A stretch of 64,000 bases of DNA from Hirudinaria manillensis (taxonomy: Eukaryota > Annelida > Clitellata > Hirudinida > Hirudinidae): positions 2,663,501 through 2,727,500 of the forward strand of contig CM067535.1 in assembly GCA_034509925.1 (NCBI GenBank), written 5' to 3'. A program made the translations under genes and the position numbers. Under the pieces are notes generated by a model, which saw only the letters and a program-made list of their open reading frames with translations, was not told where the DNA came from and ran no database searches. Each line of letters opens with the position of its first letter. Within the stretch, counting starts at the first letter, position 1. This document shows, piece after piece, positions 57,201-64,000 of the stretch.

Positions 57201-57767
57201 CAATATTTAATGTAGGGCCATTAGATCACTAACACTAATTTTTTGATGAATTATGAGATTGGATAAGAACATTTTTAGCTTAATATATTTAGGATTTATA
57301 TTTCAAATATTTTTAATCTATGCTAAATACAACTCAAGTGAAAGTCCCTTTGAAAAGCCTATGAATTTGAAAATCGATAACACGACCGAATAGATACTGA
57401 TTTATAACAAACCACAAATAATAAAATATCAATAAATTAGAAAATCTAAAAAAAAAACAATTTTAATTTGGCTCAACCTTCTGATGATATTGCTATTGAA
57501 TAAACTTCCACTTCGCAGATTATGAATAATCTCGTTCGTTTTTCTTCAGTTTTCTCGATGGTCACATAATGTCCAGAGATGGGTTTCTTGCAAGTCACAG
57601 CTACAAATCTTTCTGAACATTGAAGGTATTATTATTATTATTATTTAACTTTTAAAAAGTATTCCTTGGATGAATGATTTGGTTTTGAATACATGATTTA
57701 CTGAACTCTGTTTTCATTTAAAATTCAAATTCGTTTATTGTTAGTTTGTTACTGCAATATAATAATA

Positions 57768-57824
<57 letters not shown>

Positions 57825-59829
57825 TTGATATTGATAGTTAAAGTAAAGCAATCTGAAAGTAACGCACTCTTATCATCATTAAGATAAGTTGCAGTACCAC
57901 ATTCATTGGCTTCATACATGTGAAAGTCATTTGAAACAAACACAGTAATATTCATTTTGGAATTTTTGCCTGTAAAGAAATCATTATATTCTCCCTAAGC
58001 ATCAATAATAATTTAAAAAACATACAATTTATAATTTTTACAAGCAAAGACGCTCGTAGTTATCCAACTAATTAACAGTTGTGATTTAGTATTAAAATGT
58101 AAACAACCTGGTGAGTATTCTATGAAATAAATGGTAGTATTAGCAACATAATAATTATCGTCCAGAATGACGCGCCACCATCCGTTGTCAAAGCTTTCGG
58201 AAATCATAACAACACAAGTCTTAATGTCACCGTCCACTGCAAATTCTGCTTTACCGCTGCTAATTCTGCCACTCTCCCTAGTTTCTCTACCTAAGGCTAA
58301 ATTACCTGGAAATATTTCAATGAAATGGATGAAAAGTAATATAATTTTGAAGAGTTTTTGGTTAAAAGATTATAAATGGTATAAATTGATTTAAAAAATA
58401 AATATTGATTTAATGACCTTTTCTCGATCATTTATTTGATGACTTTAATTAATTAATGGAAGAAAAAAGCATATTCACAGATATCCATCATAAATTTTAT
58501 ATATTAAGTTTAAAGACATAAAACATTTATTGGTCTGTTGCAACCAAATCGGCTCACCCAATTTCCATGAAGCTTCCATATCAACTTCGCACAAAGCGAG
58601 TGTATTTCTCTGGATTCCTCCAACTCTTTTTATTGTTACATATTTACCAAAAATAGCATTAAGGCAGTTTATTTGGACTTTTATCCTTGAATCTTTGTTT
58701 GGAGAAATTTAAATAATAGGAGCAAAATTGGGGATGTAAAAAAAAATTAGATTAAGTGACTTGATACAATCATTGTTTAGTTATGTTATTAAAATTTATT
58801 AAATATGATCATTGTTTTAGGTATGTTATTGAAATTATCACAATTTTAATGATGAAGATTTTAATATTTGGAAATAAATACAACGTGAATGTTGAGATGC
58901 TTTGATGACTGAGAGATGATATGCATAAGAAATCTAAATTCTATATTTATAATACCAACCAACGGTCAGAACATTAACTTGATCTTCAGAAAATACGCAC
59001 AAATGTTCCTCAAAATTCTTATAGGTATTTGAAATATAAATCTTCCAATTGTTCATTAATTCGGAATCTATAACAGTAATATAAAATTTTATGTCTTAAG
59101 ATGACTTAGATATAACATGACTAAGACAACTGATGAAATCGATAAATTAAATCAATAATAATAAAACTGATAAATTGATTATCATTAAATCTAATATTGC
59201 CTAGAAAAACAACAAACACGATGAATGGACGCCATAAGAAATGGTCAGGTTCGTTATATTAAACGGTCGTATAAGTTCAGCACGCCACCACGGTTCTTCC
59301 CTGCTGCTATATTGTTGGGTGATCGAACATGTTAATTCATTCCCATCCGTGGCCAAATAGGGACTACGTCTCGAATCCATTTCATTCTGTGTCAACCTTG
59401 TGTTAATGTACTTGACTTCAAGGTTAACGAAACATTGTTACTTTTAAAGGCAAAGTTTTTGCGAGCAAAACTTTGCAAATAAATTGCTAATATTATGTGA
59501 AAGTAACACAATTAATTCTAAATTCTAATCTAATATATGTAATATGTAATTATAATGTGTTATGAGTAACATTTAGAATTAATTAATATGATATTAATTA
59601 TATATTTATGTAAATTTATGCATATTTATATATTTTAATTAATATATAATTACATAATTGCATAATTATGTATATGCAGACCACCTCATCGATCCATTTT
59701 TTTCTATTTGCAAACACTTACTATTTTTTGTTACAATATAAGATAAATAAAAATAATTTCAAACTCACTCAATATTAGTGATGCCGTGTGTATTATTATC
59801 GAAATTATGAATATCTTATCCCAAAACAT
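54249..59829 (-). CDS. Gene F: secreted FTP-FTP-LDLa2-SRCR-trypsin mosaic serine protease
   Basis: Sixteen exons give 749 aa: 59769-59829, 59218-59415, 58960-59067, 58558-58692, 58108-58305, 57868-57969, 57478-57612, 56952-57089, 56713-56823, 56107-56227, 55714-55818, 55572-55621, 55321-55498, 54814-55079, 54508-54677, 54249-54422. Signal peptide (MFWDKIFIISIIIHTAS), two FTP domains, two LDLa repeats (the repeat equivalent to LDLa1 of B and C is absent), SRCR and trypsin. The triad is intact (TADHC, MTDIAL, GDSGGP), though Ala56 is Asp, next to the catalytic His. Residue 189 is Asn and activation would follow Tyr (DPY|VING). The intron after exon 55321-55498 starts with GC (CTCAG|GCATGA). This is supported by phase 2 and by an exon length equal to that of gene C (178 nt). 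Probably an active, non-tryptic enzyme. Confidence 0.9.
57763..57827. repeat. (AAT)n microsatellite in a gene F intron
   Basis: About 20 AAT copies with one interruption (AGT), between exons 57478-57612 and 57868-57969. Confidence 0.92.
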
Positions 59830-60900
59830 GTTAAACGTTTTCTTTATTCGAGGCAAATAAGCATTTAAACGTTAGGTACAATTAATTAATGACCAACTAT
59901 AAAATTTCTAAGATATGTTTTCGATTATCTGTTGGAGATTTATGAATATTTTGATAAGCAAGTCGATAGAATTTTTGTTGGTGTCACCGATTCATAAATA
60001 CTTTCTGAAGATTATTTCTTGAATATCATTTAAAATGTTAGGCTATTTATTAATTATTTCTTGAATATCATTTAAAATGTTAGGTTATTTATATAACCAT
60101 TTCTTTTCTGTCATGAGCTCACTCAGTATTTTGCACCAAAAATAAAATGCAACGTCAAAAATCATCATAATTCCTGAAATACCCATAAGAAGTACATTTA
60201 ATATTCAAGATTCAAGCACAGCTATTTGTGAAAAAGCATCAACCACATGGACAAATAGGTGTTCTTCCATTGTGTTGAACTATTTAAAATATAAAAAATT
60301 ATTTTTATCACCAGCTGACCAACTGACTGACACGTTTATTTTGATGTGGTCTTTTTAATTAGTCTAGTCTTGACCATAGAGATTATGCTTATTATGATTA
60401 ATTTACCATTCCATGTGTTAAGATTAAAGAATTAGTGATAAATCATGTTTAAAAACACTTCAGTTATGACATCATTTATTTGCATGTTGTTAGGCAATAT
60501 ATCATTAAAAATGGCATTTTCAGATTTATTTCACTGGTTAAAAAGTTACAATTAATTTACATGTAATGTTCTCCCATTGTTATTCTCTAGCAATGGAGCA
60601 TCAATGTGATGGAGGATTTCAGTTTCTTGGATCTTTAAGAGTTGTCCATTCGACTTTCCATTACTAATTTAATTAAAAATACTCATGATATTTAAGTAAT
60701 GATTATTGTGTATTAAAAAATGTTTTAAACTTTCCTTGATGAGTTAACAATGTTTAATATGGTTTTTTATTTATTTATATTTTCATTTAAGTATTGCTAT
60801 TGATTTTTTTGTAGAATAGTTTTTAAATTACGAAATTAGATTGCATTCTTTTATAATCAATTAATAAAATATTTGTAATAACGAATTTGTACAAAAGACG
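59830..60900. other. Intergenic, gene G to gene F
   Basis: AT-rich. A 42-bp unit containing TGAATATCATTTAAAATGTT is tandemly doubled at about 60011-60094. No coding signal seen. Confidence 0.5.
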
Positions 60901-63900
60901 TTACATACCACTTCTAATGAAACTCAGATAATTGTCGATTTTAGTGAAAACGTTGAATGAACAGTTTAAACTCTTCATGTTGATGTTCATAAAATTGACC
61001 GATTTGGCTATTCCAACTTGCGTCCACATTTTGTCTTCATCTCTGCACACTAAGGCACTGCCAGTGTCTCCCTTGGAGTGAAATCACAGAAAATTAATTA
61101 ATTGATTAATTATTTAATTAGTTTATAACTCAAAGCAAAATAATCAGAAATAAGAAACGAAATACTTCTACCGTGCACAAATGTATCCCGTCTTTATTTG
61201 GAATTGAGCCGCCACATAAAATATCGTCTAAGTAAGTGGCAAGTTCGGAATATTGGAAAGTGATTCTGGCTTGATTGGCCAATTCCTTTCCGCATTCCTG
61301 GTCGGTCATTAAATTCATTCGTCCTTGCTGTAAAATTTTCGGCCTTGACTTTGATGAATGTGCTATTTGTAAAATAAGTATTTAATATATGTAATAATAG
61401 GTATTTAATGTATGTAAAATAAGTATTTACTACACGTAAAATAAGTTTTTAAATAATATAATAATATAAATAAAGTATTTAAATAGTATTTCAATTAAAA
61501 TGTAATGTTAATGAAGACTTGCTAAAATCAAATGCTGTCAATTCCTTAAGTTATCAGCTCTAATTAACCATTTGAACTTGTACTAACATCTGTCAGTGCG
61601 ACCAAAACCACTTAATACGCAGTATCGAAATGACATCAAGTCTTTAAAAGTTAAATGGCTTTTAGGCAGGCAAACTGGCCGAACAAAGTTTGTAATTGTT
61701 AGTGGAGATCTTAATTTTATTAATGCCAGGTCATGCAAGTAGTAATATTTAGAATATTTGAAGTCAGGATGGATTGCCACTTGGGAAAATTTGCGCTTTT
61801 CAGTGCGATCGTTAAGTTTAACACTTCCAACTTTGATGTAAAAATCTTTTATTGCATGCCTGTCGCTAAGTTAAAGATAATAATTATTAATGTATTTTAT
61901 AACATATCAACTTATATTTTAGAAATTGTAACCCTAACTTGAGACAGTAAGCTGCAGTGAGTATCCACAACTCATCAATTATACTCCCTCCACAAATATA
62001 TTGACCATCATAGAACAATTGAACATGCCATGGCCAGGCCCCTTGCTTTGCATTATTTCCACCAATTATATATTGGCCAAAGTCCTCTTTTGGTGTAATG
62101 TCTCCTCTTGTTCCACATATGTCGGAGGTTTCTTCGTTGAAAGACGGTCAAATTTTACTCAGATAAATTTTTAATAAATTTTAAAATTTCATGTTGAATT
62201 AAAAGCAAGAATTATGTTTAAGGAAAGTATTCCAAAAAATAATTAATAAAACGCATCTTTTTTTAAAATGACTGACAATCTAAAGAAAAAAAATATAACC
62301 TGGTCTTGCACACTGAACTTGAACGAATTTGTTTGACTCACAACTTAAACTGCATTTTAAAAGGAGTTGAAACAGTCAAAGTTAAGCTAATTAATTAATG
62401 AATTTTGATGAGTCATCAAAGGATTCATCAAGGATGAAACAATTTGTTACTTTTTTGAAAAATATAAAAGGCTTGGATGGTAATAAGTTTTGTCAGTAAA
62501 GACCAAATGTTTAGGATTTCCAGCTGCCACGGGTACAAATTGTGTATCCAAATAAAGACTGGTTCAAGATAGAAAAAAACTATTTTGGTTAATTATCACT
62601 TTTTATCAAAGTTGATAAAATATTAGTTGCTATGATTCAGTAATCTGCTGAAATCATTTAACATTATCCAACATTATGTATTAAGCTAAATTCTAAATTC
62701 TGTTTATTTACAATGTTTACTAATTTTAAAGTTTGATTTTACAGAAAAATTAAAAACATTTTACCTCTTTTTTAGATTGCAAATGTAGAGGCTGAATTTT
62801 GCAAGCCAATTTATCGAACAAATGTAAAAATCCGATTCTCCTCTGAACGTTGCTGTTAGGAATTTACCGTCAGTTGAAACTGAAAATCAACAATTGTTTT
62901 CTTAATTATTTCACGTGTTAGTTAAACAATTAAGAATAATAAAATTACAGCAGTCCTCTTCGTCCGACAAGTCTGGGCAGTCTTCGTAACTGTCGCATCG
63001 ATATTGTGGTTCGAGGCATATATTTCTATTCGTGCATTTAAATTTCCCTTCGTTGCATTTTGTATCTATAAATTTTGCTTCATTTTTTAACATTAACAAA
63101 TTAATAAATTGATAAAAGTTTAGAAATACTTACGACATAAAGGAGGCTCATCGTCCCCAAAAGGACAATCTTCTATTCCATCGCATAACCAGTCTTTGTG
63201 TATGCAACCTGCTTCATTGCATTTATATTCATGAGATAGGCATTCTATGTTTTCTTTATCCTTCTTTTCTGAAATTATAAAAATGATTCCCAAAATTCAC
63301 TTACAGAAATTAATTTAATTTAATCTTGGAAACCAAACAGATTGTTTTGACCATTGGAAGCATTAAAGCGTTCATTTAGGAACATTCTATTAAAAGAAAT
63401 TCTTATGATTTTATTATGTATGATATTATAAGAAACAATGTTGCATGACATGAAAATAAGATTTGCTCATCTTTATATATCTTTGATCAATAAAATAAAC
63501 TTAAAAAAAAACAATTTATTCAATGATGTGTGAGTCAATGAGTTCTATTAAAGTATTAACTGTTATTTCGACAGAATTACAATTTATTATTTATAATATT
63601 ATTATTATTAACCTCTGCGGTCTTCTTTTGAGAATATTTCTATTTCACAGAATAATAACATGTTTTGTCTTTTGCTTCCACGTTTTTTAATGGTTACATA
63701 AGTACCGAGGATGGGGTTCTTGCAAATTATTAACACTGAATTTCCTATCAATTTTATTCTTTTAGTTTAGTGGTTCCAAATTCATATTTATTAAAACATA
63801 CTGGCAAATGATTCTTTTATTATTATTATTATTATCATTATTATCGTTGTTGTTGCTGTTGTTGTTGTTGTTGTTGTTGTTATTTGTAAATTGATTTCAA

Positions 63901-64000
63901 ACCATCATCGAGAAAACCCACCATCATCATTTAAATCCCTACGGGAAGAGGAGCCACATTTGTGATCTTCAAAGTAATTGTTATCATTTGAAATGAAAAC
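60901..64000 (-). CDS. Gene G: FTP-LDLa2-SRCR-trypsin pseudoprotease, 5' end outside window
   Basis: Exons from the window edge: 63922-64000 (partial FTP second exon), 63613-63735 (FTP third exon, LLFCEIEIF), 63134-63268 and 62949-63065 (two LDLa repeats), 62765-62879, 62451-62558 and 62300-62349 (SRCR), 61939-62131, 61588-61865, 61172-61362 and 60901-61071 (trypsin domain). All phases join. The catalytic centre is destroyed by substitution, not by frame damage: TAAYC gives His57 to Tyr, and GDTGSA gives Ser195 to Thr, Gly197 to Ser and Pro198 to Ala. Asp102 (HDLALI) and Asp194 remain, as do the structural cysteines. Residue 189 is His. The activation-type site is GQY|IIGG. The open frame over ten complete exons implies selection as a non-enzymatic protein, such as a decoy, cofactor or lectin-type binder (inference). 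Confidence 0.88.
63806..63882. repeat. (ATT)n/(GTT)n compound microsatellite
   Basis: ATT units passing into GTT units, in the intron between the last two visible FTP exons of gene G. Confidence 0.9.

Overview
This is animal (metazoan) nuclear DNA: strongly AT-rich, with short introns, GT-AG splice sites and long simple-sequence tracts. No operons, tRNAs or rRNAs were seen. INTS2 and a ZFR-type zinc-finger/DZF gene, a rhodopsin-class receptor pair, and secreted LDLa/SRCR/trypsin mosaics point to an invertebrate bilaterian; the phylum cannot be fixed from the sequence. Gene models were built by eye from splice sites, reading phase and comparison among the paralogues. Each complete model sums to a multiple of three.

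Layout. Positions 1-17,310 hold a tandem array on the + strand of one secreted protease family: gene A (partial, with a frameshift), gene B (complete, 793 aa), gene C (complete, 791 aa) and a wrecked copy D. The domain order is signal peptide, two fucolectin-like FTP domains (F5/8 type-C fold), two or three LDLa repeats, a TMPRSS-like SRCR domain, then a trypsin domain. A young gag-only LTR retrotransposon (11,549-13,388) sits antisense in an intron of gene C. Positions 20,086-22,294 hold a receptor (GPCR1) on the - strand. The core holds two housekeeping genes that converge tail to tail: INTS2 (+, 28,489-32,255) and ZFR (-, 32,510-38,188). A possible small spliced gene (-) lies at 39,823-41,044. 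GPCR2 (+, 42,915-44,480) is a near copy of GPCR1 in inverted orientation. A small PAN-like/FTP lectin gene (+, 49,751-50,885) and a 2.46-kb inverted-repeat DNA transposon (51,127-53,585) follow. The right end holds two more family members on the - strand: F (complete, 749 aa) and G (5' end outside the window).

The window is therefore roughly mirror-symmetric: proteases(+), GPCR(-), core, GPCR(+), proteases(-). The protease family is the most unusual content. All five readable paralogues have Tyr, not Arg/Lys, just before the (I/V)I(N/G)G activation sequence. The three with an intact active site (A, B, F) have Asn at position 189 of the specificity pocket. G has lost the catalytic His and Ser, and C has lost the oxyanion-hole Gly193. 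The locus looks like a lectin-guided set of proteases and decoy proteases with non-tryptic activation. An immune or surface-recognition role is inference.
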